Shown piece after piece: positions 41,700 to 52,899 of a stretch of 64,000 nt of DNA. The position numbers and the translations under genes are program-made. The notes under the pieces were generated by a model, which had not been told where the DNA came from, made no database searches, and was given only the letters and a program-made list of their open reading frames with translations. The stretch spans positions 8,439,218 through 8,503,217 of the forward strand of contig CM036245.1 in NCBI GenBank assembly GCA_020698575.1. Reading direction: 5' to 3'. The stretch is from Bostrychus sinensis. Its lineage: Eukaryota; Chordata; Actinopteri; Gobiiformes; Eleotridae. Each line of letters starts with the position of its first letter. Positions within the stretch are counted from its first letter, which is position 1.

Positions 41700-42820
41700 C
41701 TTCACTTCAAGTACTAGCCCTGCAATTGACTCATGATTCTCAAAGCAGTAGTGAGCTGCAATAACAAAACAAAAGCGGTAGAATGAATGAATAAATCTAA
41801 CATTTATAGATGAATGAGAAGACTGCACATCAGTCGTCATGCGCACAAAACACGCCTGACTACTTCAATCACGTCTGTATTGTGCACTGTCAAACTAATT
41901 TAATCCTAATCCTGATAATAACGAAGCCAGATGAATGAAGACAAGAGCACACAGACGAGAGTGGCACATGCCTTAATCTGGAATCTGTCCAAACACGTTC
42001 AGAGACCAAAGGGCGGCGTTGCTGTGAGGAATGTCCCAACAAATATGGAGACAGCATTTCAACATTCATATCACCTTTACCACTGACTTACTCAATAGTT
42101 AAAGTCTGGAGACAGCGCAGTACAGTGGCTAAGAGGAAAAATGCTAAGAGTTCAACAGGTTTTGACAGGTTTTTAAGAGTTTTGAGACCTGTAATGAGGG
42201 CATTTTAGGGCCGACATATATTTTAATTACTGGTTAGAGACGCGCTTTTGCCAAACAAGGCCACAAAAAGACAAACTGTAAAATAATGTGGTCTCATTTA
42301 GTGACAATAATGAGTTGTAACTATCTAATACTGTGGTAAAGCTCACATATGGCAAAGACTGGTTTGGTTTTTACAGTCAGTGAGAGATTTGGATTCTGAA
42401 TGACAGAAAGTAAACGACAAATGAAAAGTGAAGAAAAATAGGTACAAATGGAAAAAAATGATTGTATGTAAACCGTAAATCAGAAGCAGCTATGCAGGTG
42501 ACTTTTGTGTGACAGTAAGATGACGCGATAAAAATCAGTACGGTTGTCAGGAGTAATGAAGCTTCTGTTACTCACACTAATTTGTCCTCTGCATACTACG
42601 ACAAATATAGAATTGTGGCAGCTTAAATTGTCAAAATTTATGTGCAAGTGTTGTAAAACACAGTTCATTAAGCACCGATAATGTTGCAAGTGAAACATCT
42701 GATGTTTGGATAATTAGGTCCCACTGGAAGTAAACTAGTTCCACCCATCACTCATTCTAGAGTAGGCTAACAAAACGGTTCATTATTTTTTTATAAACAC
42801 ATGTTTATATTCACAAATAA
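41700..42820. other. Stretch between two related minisatellites; nothing identified
   Basis: AT-rich DNA without splice-flanked ORFs. The segment GTCCCACTGGAAGTAAACTA (about 42718) is repeated at about 43157, so the second array and its edges arose with a local duplication. Confidence 0.4.
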
Positions 42821-42824
42821 AGTT

Positions 42825-43150
42825 AAAGCTTTAGTCCTGCTTTAACCCTGATTTGGTCCCACTTTAGTCCTGGTTTAGTTATTGTCTGGACCTTGTGTAG
42901 CCCTGGTGTAGCCCTGCTTTAGTCCTGGTTTAGTTATTGTCTGGACCTTGTGTAGTCCTGGTGTAGTCCTGCTTTAGTCCTGGTTTAGTTATTGTCTGGA
43001 CCTTGTGTAGCCCTGGTGTAGCCCTGCTTTAGTCCTGGTTTGGTCCTGCTTTAGCCCTGGGGTAGTCCTGGTGTAGTCCTGCTTTAGTTCTTGGTTAGTC
43101 CTGGTTTAGTCCTGGTTTATCTTTTGTTTGGTCCTTGTGTGGTCCTGGAT
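42825..43150. repeat. Tandem array of about 55 bp (CTTTAGTCCTGGTTTAG...)
   Basis: Units contain GCTTTAGTCCTGGTTTAGTT, ATTGTCTGGACCTTGTGTAG and CCTGGTGTAG. Three nearly complete units are followed by degenerate CCTGGTTTAG repeats. The flanks (GTCCCACTGGAAGTAAACTA and TATATTCACAAATAAA) are duplicated on each side. Confidence 0.85.
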
Positions 43151-43154
43151 AATT

Positions 43155-44124
43155 AGGTCCCACTGGAAGTAAACTAGTTCCACCCATCACTCATGCTAGG
43201 TTCATTATTTTTTATAAACACGTTTATATTCACAAATAAAAATATAAAATGTCAGGAATTTTACTTCAAAACTATTTAAAAAATGTAATGCGTGTTGGAA
43301 TCAAACTGAATGCTTTTTAATGACATTTAAGGCCTTCATTTTAGCAAAATCAATTTAAAGGCACAGTCTAAATCAAAACAGTGGTCTGTGGGTTGCCAGT
43401 CTTTCCTCTTTTCTGATTGTACGATCGTGAATACAGTTTTAGAACCAAAACAAAAACTGTAAACAAAAATAACTTGGCCATTATATAAAACATATATTTA
43501 ATTGTTAATAACACAGCTGTGCCATTGTTATCAGTAAACCTAATAATTGATTTAAACATGTTTACATCATATCTTTGCACACATGTGGGTCAATTTTATG
43601 AAATATAAAAAATATACTGCTCATAAGCAACTTTTTAACTGCTTTTAATGCTTTTTAAAGCCCTACGGTAGTAATATCCTTCAGTGCAATATAAAGTTAA
43701 ATATTGCAATAAAAAGCAAGACTTGTGATATCTGAATTCAATTTGCCAAGGTAAAACCTGCTCAGTTGGAGCACAAAGTTTAAGGTGCATTTACAGAGAA
43801 GTCCCCAATGATTTCCTTTCACGACTCCAACTGTCCTGTCCAAAAGAACACAAAAAAAGGCCAGAAAATATCTTTAAAAAGACCCTGGAAGTCAATCCTC
43901 AATGTTATTCAAAGCTCTGATCAATTGTTTCAACATACAAAAGGTCTCATGTTTCTTTACGTACAATATCGTAACAATATTGTGATAAAAACAATTCTTT
44001 CTGGGGTCGCACAACAAAATCTTTGCATGGGTACTTTGGCAGATTTTTAAAACATCTTCCTGAAACAACCTGCTCCATTTATCTATGCTTGGGACCAGCA
44101 CTTATGGCTGGAGTTTTTGACATC
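43155..44124. other. Stretch without recognised gene
   Basis: AT-rich. It has TTAATGACATTTAAGGCC-type repeat remnants related to the left edge of the window (about 300-370). The ORF at 43808-44050 is unsupported. Confidence 0.35.
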
Positions 44125-44126
44125 TT

Positions 44127-44897
44127 AAAGTTACACTGTGTAACTTTTCTCCTAAATATGTGGGGCATACTGACTTGTTTTTGTGATTTTTTGAGCGATT
44201 ATAAGGCCTGAGGCGCGATCTGTTGCTCCGAGCGGGGCTTCTGTACTGAGAAACCGCCCTCGCAACTTGGCCGGGAGCGCTCTGCTGTTGAGGAAGAGTC
44301 ACGTGACAGGGAACGACTCGCTTTACGCCATTCCCTTCTACTCTTATACCTGAGGCGAAGTATAACCAGGAAGCTACTTTTAGCGTTGTTATTTTCGCCA
44401 GTTCGTCAGGGCCGAAGGACACAAGAAGATGAAGACAATGTCGGACGAGGCAAGAAAAAGAAAATGTGAAAGGGACCGCACCAGATCACAGACAAGAGTC
44501 AACATCGGACAGACTTTTGCTCGCTGGCGTCAGATGAGAGACAGAGAAGGCTGCAAATCGGATCACGTTTTTGCATCTTTATTGTTGGGCAGGTAAATTA
44601 GCCTCTTTATTTTTTCTTTATAACGTGCTTTTTCATACAGTTATTAGTTGTTTTTACTGCGACCATTGCGCGATATTTGTTGATAAGCTAACGCTAGCGC
44701 TAACTCTATAGAAGATCCAGTCCAAACTTCCAAAGGTAGCAGCAGGTCAACTAAAGCTTGAAACAATGATGGAAATAGACGCACGCTCGCACAGTTTCAG
44801 AAGGAGGAGGGGCCCTAGTGTTTACGTTTTGCGAAGGTGCAGTGGCACCTGTGGCCTCTAGAGGCGCAAGACCGGGAATCTTACACAGTGTAACTTT
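44127..44897 (+). mobile_element. TTAA-type element with palindromic tips and a 55-codon ORF, copy A
   Basis: The left end AAGTTACACTGTGTAACTT is itself a palindrome. The right end TTACACAGTGTAACTTT is its near-inverse. TTAA is at the left edge (44125-44128); the right edge has CATT instead, so the site is mutated. It is about 95% identical to 45730-46462. The inside carries an ORF described separately. Large parts are GC-rich (GGCCTGAGGCGCGATCTGTT) and resemble captured gene sequence. Confidence 0.8.
44429..44596 (+). CDS. Small ORF captured in TTAA element (MKTMSDEARKRK...)
   Basis: It encodes 55 residues: MKTMSDEARKRKCERDRTRS then QTRVNIGQTFARWRQMRDRE and GCKSDHVFASLLLGR. The last codons GGC AG are followed by gtaaat, so the frame looks like a first coding exon ending at a splice donor. 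Basic, helical KRKxERDRxRxxTRVNIGxxFxRWR sequences like this are known to me from many predicted teleost proteins, usually as N-terminal exons of multi-copy genes, but I cannot assign a function. The same frame is open in the second copy at 45995-46162. Confidence 0.45.
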   Translation: MKTMSDEARKRKCERDRTRSQTRVNIGQTFARWRQMRDREGCKSDHVFASLLLGR

Positions 44898-45727
44898 CAT
44901 TCCACCAGATGTTGGGGCACTAAACAGTAACCATTTCACTAATTTGCAAGATATTAAAATACATATAACACTGTTTTCTGATCATACAAACCTTAATAAT
45001 TTGCAGTATTATCAACTTTTATTAAATAATATGTTGGTAATTGTTTGAGTAAACGCTGGTACACAGACCACACTGAGCTGCGGATAATTCTGTGGCAGCG
45101 GTAATCTGCGAGGAATGCGTGGGAAGGGACAAACATGCATGTCATTTTTTTTCTTTCTTTCTTCTTTTTTACACACATACTCCCATGATTCCTGTGGTGT
45201 GACCTCAGCGGGGTCAGAGGTCAAGAGGCTGGGGCCAAATAACTTCAAGAAGCAGTTAAGACGAGGAAGTCTGGACCAACATCAGAGGCTGTACATTTTT
45301 ACTGAGAGGATAAAACAGGACGTATTTACTTCCACACTACAAGAAAATGACAAGTTTTTAATTTAAAAGGTCTGTGCTGTTATGTTTTTGAACATTTTAA
45401 TGTTATAGCACCCGAGACTGGTCTTGGTCTCATCTCAGTCTCAGCTGCAGTTTTACTTGGTCTTGGTCTTGTCTGAGATTTTCTTCATAATTTTGGAGTT
45501 TATTTGTTTGTGGAGTCTGTTGCATTAGATCATTAAAATAATCATTAGTTTATATGAACCACTTTTTTTATTTTTATTTTCCCCTTTATTTAGCTTTAGT
45601 TTGCAGGTTTTGGTCTTGATCTGGCCTCGTTTATCTTGGTCCCTAACCCTTGTCCGGCCCTTTAAAAAACAAACACTCTGAGCCTTTAGTAAAAAAGTGC
45701 TATATTTGTGTTATAGTATATATCAAC
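44898..45727. other. Spacer between the two TTAA elements; no gene
   Basis: Contains a second DR1-like motif (listed separately), a T/C-rich run at 45148-45170 and TTGGTCTTGGTCT direct repeats (45410-45640). No exon found. Confidence 0.4.
45211..45223 (+). promoter_or_regulatory. DR1-like nuclear-receptor motif (GGGTCA G AGGTCA)
   Basis: Two RGGTCA half-sites separated by one base, in a CCTCAGCGGGGTCAGAGGTCA context. It matches the DR1 consensus with one allowed substitution. It sits between the two TTAA elements. Function unproven. Confidence 0.28.
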
Positions 45728-45729
45728 TT

Positions 45730-46462
45730 AAAGTTACACTGTGTAACTTTTCTCCTAAATATGTGGGGCATACTGACTTGTTTTTGTGATTTTTTGAGCG
45801 ATTATAAGGCCTGAGGCGCGATCTGTTTCTCCGAGCGGGGCTTCTGTACTGAGAAACCGCCCTCGCAACTTGGCCGGGAGCGGTCTGCTGTTGAGGAAGA
45901 GTCACGTGACAGGGAACGACTTGAGGCGCAGTATAACCATGAAGCTACTTTTAGCGTTGTTATTTTCGCCAGTTCATCAGGGCCGAAGGACAAGATGAAG
46001 ACAATGTCGGACGAGGCAATAAAAAGAAAACGTGAAAGGGACCGCACCAGATCGCAGACAAGAGTCAACATCGGACAGACTTTTGCTCGCTGGCGTCAGA
46101 TGAGAGACAGAGAAGGCTGCAAATCGGATCACGTTTTTGCTTCTTTATTGTTGGGCAGGTAAATTAGCCTCTTTATTTTTTCTTTAGAACGTGCTTTTTC
46201 ATACAGTTATTAGTTGTTTTTACTGCGACCATTGCGCGATCTTTGTTGATAAGCTAACGCTAGTGCTAACGCTATAGAAGATCCAGTCTAAACTTCCAAA
46301 GGTAGCAGCAGGTCGACTAAAGTTGAAACAATGATGGAAATAGACGCACGCTCGCACAGTTTCAGAAGGAGGAGGGGCCCTAGTGTTTACGTTTTGCGAC
46401 GGTGCAGTGGCACCTGTGGCCTCTAGAGGCGCAAGACCGGGAATCTTACACAGTGTAACTTT
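45730..46462 (+). mobile_element. TTAA-type element with palindromic tips and a 55-codon ORF, copy B
   Basis: It starts with the same palindromic AAGTTACACTGTGTAACTT and ends CACAGTGTAACTTT, with TTAA at both edges (45728-45731, 46461-46464). It has the same orientation as copy A, 830 bp away. Relative to copy A it lacks about 25 bp around CTTTACGCCATTCCCTTCTA. Confidence 0.84.
45995..46162 (+). CDS. Small ORF captured in TTAA element, second copy
   Basis: It encodes the same 55-residue protein as 44429-44596. There are four nucleotide differences: two change residues (Arg9 to Ile, Cys13 to Arg) and two are silent. It again runs to GGGCAG followed by gtaaat. The frame is undamaged in both copies although other parts of the elements carry small deletions. 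Confidence 0.45.
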   Translation: MKTMSDEAIKRKRERDRTRSQTRVNIGQTFARWRQMRDREGCKSDHVFASLLLGR

Positions 46463-46464
46463 AA

Positions 46465-47540
46465 GTTTATATATAAAAATTATTAGTACTAGCACTACAT
46501 TTTGCTACTATAAACCACATTCAGAAAAAGACAAAAAATGAAATATTTTTTACATACTTAGTGCTATGTGAAATCTTTATGATGACTTGTTATTTTTTGG
46601 ACTGGGGCCATATATATTCATTATTTTCAATGACAAAGTAACAAAAAAGGTACCAAAGGCTGGACAAGGGTTAAAAATCTCGGTCTTGAACCCTGAAAGT
46701 CTGGATGTTGGTTCCCTCTGGACTTGGACTGGTCTTGGTCTTGACTACAACACTATCTGAACTATATACTGAGGTCATACACACTTGGTCCTGGTTTAGT
46801 TGTGGTTTAGTCCTAGTTTAGTTCTTGTTTGATCCTGATTTAGTTTTTTTTTTTTATATACTGAGGTCATACACACTTGTTGAGCCTTTATTATCTTATA
46901 TACATTTTCCTGGCTCTAATTCAGTGGAAATGGCGCACGGTGGTTTCGTGCTCTCGAATGATTGTCTGTGTTTGTCTCTGTGTCCAGGATGTACCCCGCC
47001 TAAGGCCCATAGTTACTGGGACAGGCTCCAATACCCGTGACCCCTAATGGAAATAAGCTGAAGAAGATGAAATGAATGAATAATTTACTGGATTAAAATC
47101 ATTCATTATCAAAACTAGAAGCACTAGAAGAGGAAACCCCATCTCATATTGATAAAAACATAGAGCCCAGACCTGAACTCAAACCAGGGATCTTCTAGTT
47201 CAGGGGTAAATCCTCTATCCATCGTGTGTTTTAATATGTAGTGGGACCTTTAATGTTCCTTTGCATGTATGAGTCAAATAAATAACACAGAATAAATCAT
47301 ATAAACTACTGGTTTTAACTTGCAGCTAAGAATTTTGCCCCAAAAATCTGTCTTTTATTCATTATTACTGTGTTTTGTGATTGTGGAAGATGTATTAGCT
47401 CACCATAGGTATCAGGAAAAAGTATCGTATCAAAAAAATCTGAAAGGTACCCATCCCTATTACTGACCCCTTGAGTATCTCTGGCCCTATCTTGCAATGC
47501 TACAGAATCCCTTAAGACAGCGGCTCTCAAACTTTTTAAC
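46465..47540. other. Stretch with repeat fragments; no gene
   Basis: 46985-47075 is a fish repeat (GTACCCCGCCTAAGGCCCAT ... ATGAAATGAATGAA). 47150-47225 resembles a tRNA-type SINE on the minus strand. 47235-47460 matches 62690-62910 (GTGGGACCTTTAATGTTCCT...), a CCCATCCCTA-ended element truncated at its left end. Confidence 0.5.
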
Positions 47541-47553
47541 ATCAAGTACCATC

Positions 47554-47957
47554 TAGGGCTGCACGATATGGAGAAAGCATGCGATATTCAATAACTATGT
47601 TGAAAACTGCGATAACGATATTATTGCGATATTTGAAAATAGAGTCTACTTTTCGAACATAGTAAGTTACATTTTTGTGACATGTAGTAAATTTAAGTTC
47701 CTGTATTTACAAGTCAAAACAGCAACAAAATCAAAACTTAACACAGATTAAACCAGGAATAAAACAAGGCTAAGCTGTGACTAAATTAATTAAATTACCA
47801 CTAAAACTGGCCTTTTAAACATTTTTATTTAGTCACAACACATGTTCTTTTAAGGCTCTGGAGGAAAATGATTCAACAGCGTTGTTGCGATATATTTAGA
47901 TTCTTGCGATACAGATATTGCGATAACGATAATTTTGCGATATATTGTGCAGCCCTA
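47554..47957 (+). mobile_element. GGGCTGCAC-type hAT MITE, copy 4
   Basis: 404 bp with TAGGGCTGCACGATATGG and TATTGTGCAGCCCTA ends. The flanks GTACCATC (47546-47553) and GTACCATT (47958-47965) match at seven of eight. It interrupts a CTCTCAAACTTTTTAACATC repeat whose relatives are at 15931-16219. Confidence 0.88.
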
Positions 47958-48469
47958 GTACCATTTAGCTCTCCAAGTACCATTTTAACAGACTAAAATG
48001 AGCCTAAATGTGGACTATCCCAGGTCTAAACCAGGGAACAAAGTGGGGATTAAACTAGAAAAAATGTGTAAAAACTAAATCAGCTCTCAAGGGTTAACTC
48101 AGCAGTGGTTTAAGTCTGACATGTTCCTGTACAAATGCCTAACGTCGGATACAGAGGGGTCTCCGCAGTAATTTCCTCCTGAGGAGAGCGGCGGACGTGA
48201 ATAGAAACAATATCCTTCCAGTGTGAGGTGGTAGTTCCTGTATCCTGCTCCTCTTATTTACCAGAGCAGAGGTTCGGGTGGTGGTCCGACAGTGGGACGG
48301 ACCAAAGACAGGAAATGGGAGACCTCCTGCAAACGGGACAGCCACATACCACAATGTATGAGCAGAAATCTGAGGGAATGTGACTTGGCCTGAGTGGGAT
48401 AGTTTCAGTGTTCAGCTTAAGTGTTGTTTTAATAACATACATGGGAAAAAAATATGAAAACAGTACTAC

Positions 48470-48863
48470 TGCTAGTACTTTTCTACTACTACTACTGCTG
48501 CTACTACTACAACTACTACTGCTACTACTACTACTACAACTACTACTGCTACTACTACTACTACAACTACTACTGCTACAACTACTACTGCTACTACTAC
48601 TGCTACTACTACTACTACTGCTGCTGCTACTACTACTACTGCTGCTACTACTACTACAGCTACTACTACTACAGCTACTACTACTACTACTACTACTACT
48701 ACAGCTACTACTACTGCTACTACTACAGCTACTACTACTGCTACTACTACAGCTACTACTACTACTACTGCTACTACAACTACTACTACTACTACAACTA
48801 CTACTACTACAACTACTACTACTACAGCTACTACTACTACTACTACTACTACAGCTACTACAG

Positions 48864-48909
<46 letters not shown>

Positions 48910-49235
48910 CAATACTACTACTACCACTACTACTACTGCTGCTGCTACCACAATGAAGGACATGTATTGGGGAGTGCTACATTCTGGAGTTGTACTGCTG
49001 TTACTGCTACTACTACTACTGATACTATTACTACTACTATTGCTACTACTACTACTACTACCACATTGAAGGGCATGTACTGGGGAGTGCTAAGCTCTGG
49101 GGTTGTACTACTGCTACTACTATTACTACTATTACTACTATTACTACTACTATTGCTACTACTACTACCACATTAAGGGGCATGTACTAGGGAGTGCCAA
49201 GTTCTACTACTACTACAACTACAACTACTAATACT
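48470..49235 (+). repeat. (CTA)n microsatellite with interspersed unit
   Basis: About 490 bp of CTACTACTAC with CTG, CAA and CAG variants, then shorter runs. These are separated by three copies of a 40-bp spacer (GGCATGTACTGGGGAGTGCT, 48957, 49071, 49177). The long ORFs on both strands (poly-Leu, poly-Tyr, poly-Val) come from the triplet repeat and are not genes. Confidence 0.95.
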
Positions 49236-49239
49236 ACTG

Positions 49240-50430
49240 CTGCCATCTTCACTATTTATCCAGGCTTTGGACCGGCACAAAGACTATAAAGGCCTGTGAC
49301 TCCTTGTGGCTGGATTCAGAATAAAATCTGATGAAAAAACATCTTTACTTCATGTCTTGTACTCAACTCAGAAAGCAAAGGCCACTTCTTATATAAATCA
49401 CTTGAAACTTGAAAGGCCGCTGTGACGGTCGTACGTTCTGCCCGGCCCTGGTGCGAGTGTGTACATTGACAGGGAAGTAGTAGAAGTGATAAAGTGGGCT
49501 GTTATCGGCTGGGTGTTTCCTCTGAATCACAGGGAGGAGCTCTTTCCTCCATCATAATTATAGGCTCCACTCAAAAACCACAAATATCACTGATGCGTAC
49601 ACAAACATGCACACACAGGGTTTGGTGGGTGTCTTGGACTGATCGCTCCAATGCTCTGCTGCTTGGACTTACTTTAATCTGCACAGCCATCGGGTAAAAT
49701 CCAAACTTATGACCAGAGATGATTCACTTCTCTACTTACCTACAGTATGTAACCTTCCTTTTAAAAGACTATTACTCAAAAAACTCAACATTTCTGTAAG
49801 AAAGGATAAAGCACCTTGGATGAAGGACAAAAAATGTTCAACTGTTTTCAATTTTAATATCAAAACTTGAGGCAGTCACAGGGATTCACAGTTTAATTTT
49901 TGTGCCGGTCCAAAGCCCCGATAAACAGAGTGGGTAAAGAGTAAAGAAGGGCATCCGGTATTGTTGTTGATTACTTTATTTCGAGCCATAAAAAATAAAA
50001 ATATTGTACACAGAAAATATAAATATATTGTACAATATTATACATTATATGGGTAGAAAAAACTAAACAAAAGAAACAAACGGAATAACAGTATCTGTAA
50101 ATATATTTCAGATATGTTCACAGTTTGTTATTGCAGCTCGAAAAGGAGTGGGGAGAAGACGAACTTATTTAACCTCACCCCCATTCATCCTAATGAACGG
50201 TTACTACTATAAAGAACAATATCTGACATATATTATACATTATACCTTATAATTACATCTAAGTATGGTCCATTACACACATATGCAGTGTAATGCAGTT
50301 TCTTTTTATGCTTATGATACATGTTAATATAAATATATCTGTTATAACTCATTTTACAATCGTATATCATCATATATCAATACATTAGTTAAGTATTATG
50401 AGTAATTCTTCCAATTATGTATAATATACT
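49240..50430. other. Retroposon-like stretch; no gene
   Basis: 49930-50215 starts GTATTGTTGTTGATTACTTT, has ATTTCGAGCCATAAAAAATA, and ends GCTCGAAAAGGAGTGGGGAG...CCTAATGAACGG, a known type of fish repeat. TATCCAGGCTTTGGACCGGCAC-like fragments sit at 49257. Confidence 0.45.
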
Positions 50431-50770
50431 ATAACTTAATATTTAAGCATGACAATTATATAATAATAAATAATTATGTTGGCTTAGGGGTGATGATGGT
50501 AATAATAGTTGTAGTTGTAGTTGATATGGTACCAAATCAATATGCAGCTGGATAATGCGGTTTGTTGTCAGACTACAGCTGCATGTATACACCGTACTCC
50601 GATTAAGCAGGAGAGGCGTTCGCCAGCACTCAGTATTAAACAGGCAGCACAACATTAGCCGAGTTTTTAGAGACATACTCATGCATTTTTTGATCAATGA
50701 AGATGCATAATATGGCTCCCTCCACCGCTTGTTACTGTTTATACTGAATGGTAAGACTATGATTGCTATG
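50430..50770. other. Repeat-poor stretch, candidate conserved non-coding sequence
   Basis: This block has no recognised repeat. It carries homeodomain- and octamer-like motifs (CGATTAAGC, TTGATCAATGAAG, GATGCATAATATG). No splice-flanked frame. It may be regulatory; conservation cannot be tested here. Confidence 0.25.
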
Positions 50771-51079
50771 CGTTTATTAGCATATAGCGCTACAAAGTTT
50801 TAGAGCCCCAGACCACTCAAAGGCCTCACAGTTTGTGTCTCTGCTCTGCATGTACATCAAGACAGGAGCAGTTTGACCAGTTTTCTGGAGTAAAAACAGA
50901 CAATGAGCATAGTGGGAGTATGTTCTGCATGAAAACATAGTGAGTAGAGGATGGCCGTTATATATCCAATCTTTGCATTTTTTTGACAACCAACCATCGT
51001 GCCAATTTTTGGTCAGGCACATGTCCAGAAATCCATGTGACTGAAGGACCCCAGTTTCCCCAACCATCCTTTAGCATGG

Positions 51080-51560
51080 AAAAAAAGAAGATATGAATAT
51101 GCTATTACTGCTACTCCTTTAGCAGTCTGGGCTCTTACACTGCAGTTCAAATTAGACATCCAAAAACGCTTTATCTCAGCCTGAAAAGCTCAAAATGGCA
51201 ATAAAAACTTTGCTAATTTCTCTGGCAAAGAACCTCGTGGAACAAAAATCCAAAAGCATTTTGTAGCTCTCCACAAGCTCTACTTGCACAGAAACTGATA
51301 TTGCCTTATTGGTTTTCTCCCACAACTCATCTTTAAAATCTTTTTTCACCGTCCAGTTCTAAAACATTTTTCCTGTTTAATAAGCATTACTTAAACGAAT
51401 GCTACAGAATATTAAATTAATTTCTATCATGAAATTAAGAAAATCAGCCCAACATATCAGTACAAAAAAATAAATCATCAGTTTTTATCGGCCATTGGCT
51501 GCTCTGAATTTTAAAAAATCCGTTTCGGCACTGGTCATAGAAAAAAAACGGTCAACCTCT
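51080..51560 (-). repeat. GAGGTCGACCGATAT-type element, inverted uninterrupted relative
   Basis: Read on the minus strand it parallels 19583-20633 (TAGAGGTTGACCGTTTTTTT ... ATATGTTGGGCTGATTTTCT ... GCAGTGTAAGAGCCC), without the insertion at 19956-20478. It thus serves as the empty-site reference. Confidence 0.6.
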
Positions 51561-51639
51561 AGTAGTGAGTATATGTAAGATGTAGGAAAACACACAAAGT
51601 AAATAATACCAAAATTTACAGCAAACAGGTTTTCAAAAG

Positions 51640-51740
51640 AAATAGTGGCCCAGTGGATAGAGCATTTACTCCTGAACTAGAATATCACAGGTTTGAGACC
51701 GTTATGAAATAAAGAGTGTCTGCTTCTAGCCAGATATCAA
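51640..51740 (+). repeat. tRNA-like SINE fragment
   Basis: GTGGCCCAGTGGATAGAGCA resembles a box A region and AGGTTTGAGACC a box B. It is short and degenerate, with no tRNA fold. A related fragment lies on the minus strand at 47150-47225. Confidence 0.45.
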
Positions 51741-51829
51741 ACATTTGCTATTATTATTATACAGCCTTTATCTGATGTGCATGTGGCAACTTGTGATGAA
51801 AATTCAAAGAAGAGAAAACGCTGAGTAAT

Positions 51830-52300
51830 AACTTGACAGATCTCTGCTTGAACACCGTTGTGTTTCAGTCTGCCTCAGTCTAATCCATGGAGACTGAAGT
51901 TTCTTGCAGAGTCAGCAGCACAGTTCAACGTTAGCCGCTGAGTCATTGTACCAGGCTCACAGAGAAACGCTTACTGTGGGCTTTACACCTGCAGCTCCGG
52001 CCAAACGCTCGACACTTTCAACACTTCGGTGCAAGCCAAGAATCCGAGCACTTTTCATTCACAAAGATTTAGACTGAGAGCGCTCATGCAGGTGTCTCGA
52101 CTCGTCTGGCATTGATCTGTGGTTTAACATCACCAATAAAAATAAGTGCTGAAGTGAGTGGCAGATTGGGAGACTTGTTGCAAACCCAGGAGGACTGTAT
52201 AAAAGATGGAGGAAGTCTCTCAAATCCTATACTTGTGTGAATGGAATATATTCAATTTATGTGGTCCTCCAAAAGTTTAAAAAGGTGCTTCTAAGTTTTT
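51830..52300. other. Repeat-poor stretch; nothing identified
   Basis: Moderate GC content, no recognised repeat, no supported ORF. Listed because the sequence character (mixed, non-repetitive, CTAATCC and TGAGTCA motifs) differs from the surrounding mobile DNA. Confidence 0.25.
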
Positions 52301-52319
52301 CAAAACGTTCTTCAAATTA

Positions 52320-52897
52320 CCGTATTTTCCGCACTATAAGGCGCACCTAAAAGCCTTTAATTTTCTCAAAAACCGACAGTGCGCCTTATAATCTGATGCG
52401 CCTTATATATGGATCAATGTTGGTTAATTATGGCTACCGTATTCAGGGGGCGTCGCCGAAGTGACAGCGGTAAAAACGATAAAGGGGAATTCCAGTCCCA
52501 GCTGTTCATGTGTGCCATAGGCGTGTTTATGGATCCTGCCCCAAAAGAACAAGGAGGCGCGGCCTTTGCTCCATCTCAGTAGAAGAGTTGCGAAATTGAG
52601 GGGACAGAAAACTGAGCGCTCGAACGCTGTTCATGTAGCTTTGAACTGTGACAAATGGAGTTGGAAATACATTGTTTTCAACGAGGGAGTTGTAAGAACG
52701 CTGGTTTGTATTCTATTAATAAAGTTTGACTGACTGACTTATCTGACTGTTTTATTGACATTCCCTTTAGCGCAGCGCCATCTAGTGGATGCGCCTTATA
52801 ATGCGGTGAGCCCTATATATGAAAACAGTTTTAAAATAGGCCATTCATTGAAGGTGCGCCTTATAATCCGATGCGCCTTATAGTGTGGAAAATACGG
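52320..52897. mobile_element. TA-flanked element with CCGTATTTTCC ends, intact
   Basis: CCGTATTTTCCGCACTATAA and its inverse flank 578 bp, with TA on both sides (52318-52319, 52898-52899). Long sub-terminal direct repeats of GCGCCTTATAATCYGATGCG lie near both ends. This is the reference copy for the rearranged element at 2149-3074. Confidence 0.82.
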
Positions 52898-52899
52898 TA

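Noticed and set aside
44102..44422. 106-codon minus-strand ORF in the TTAA element (and its partner at 45723-46071)
   Set aside because: It starts within the terminal repeat and runs antisense to the plus-strand ORF; the frames differ between the copies because of indels.
48408..49176. ORFs of 163-240 codons on both strands
   Set aside because: They translate the CTA repeat as poly-Leu, poly-Tyr or poly-Val in different frames; no gene signal.
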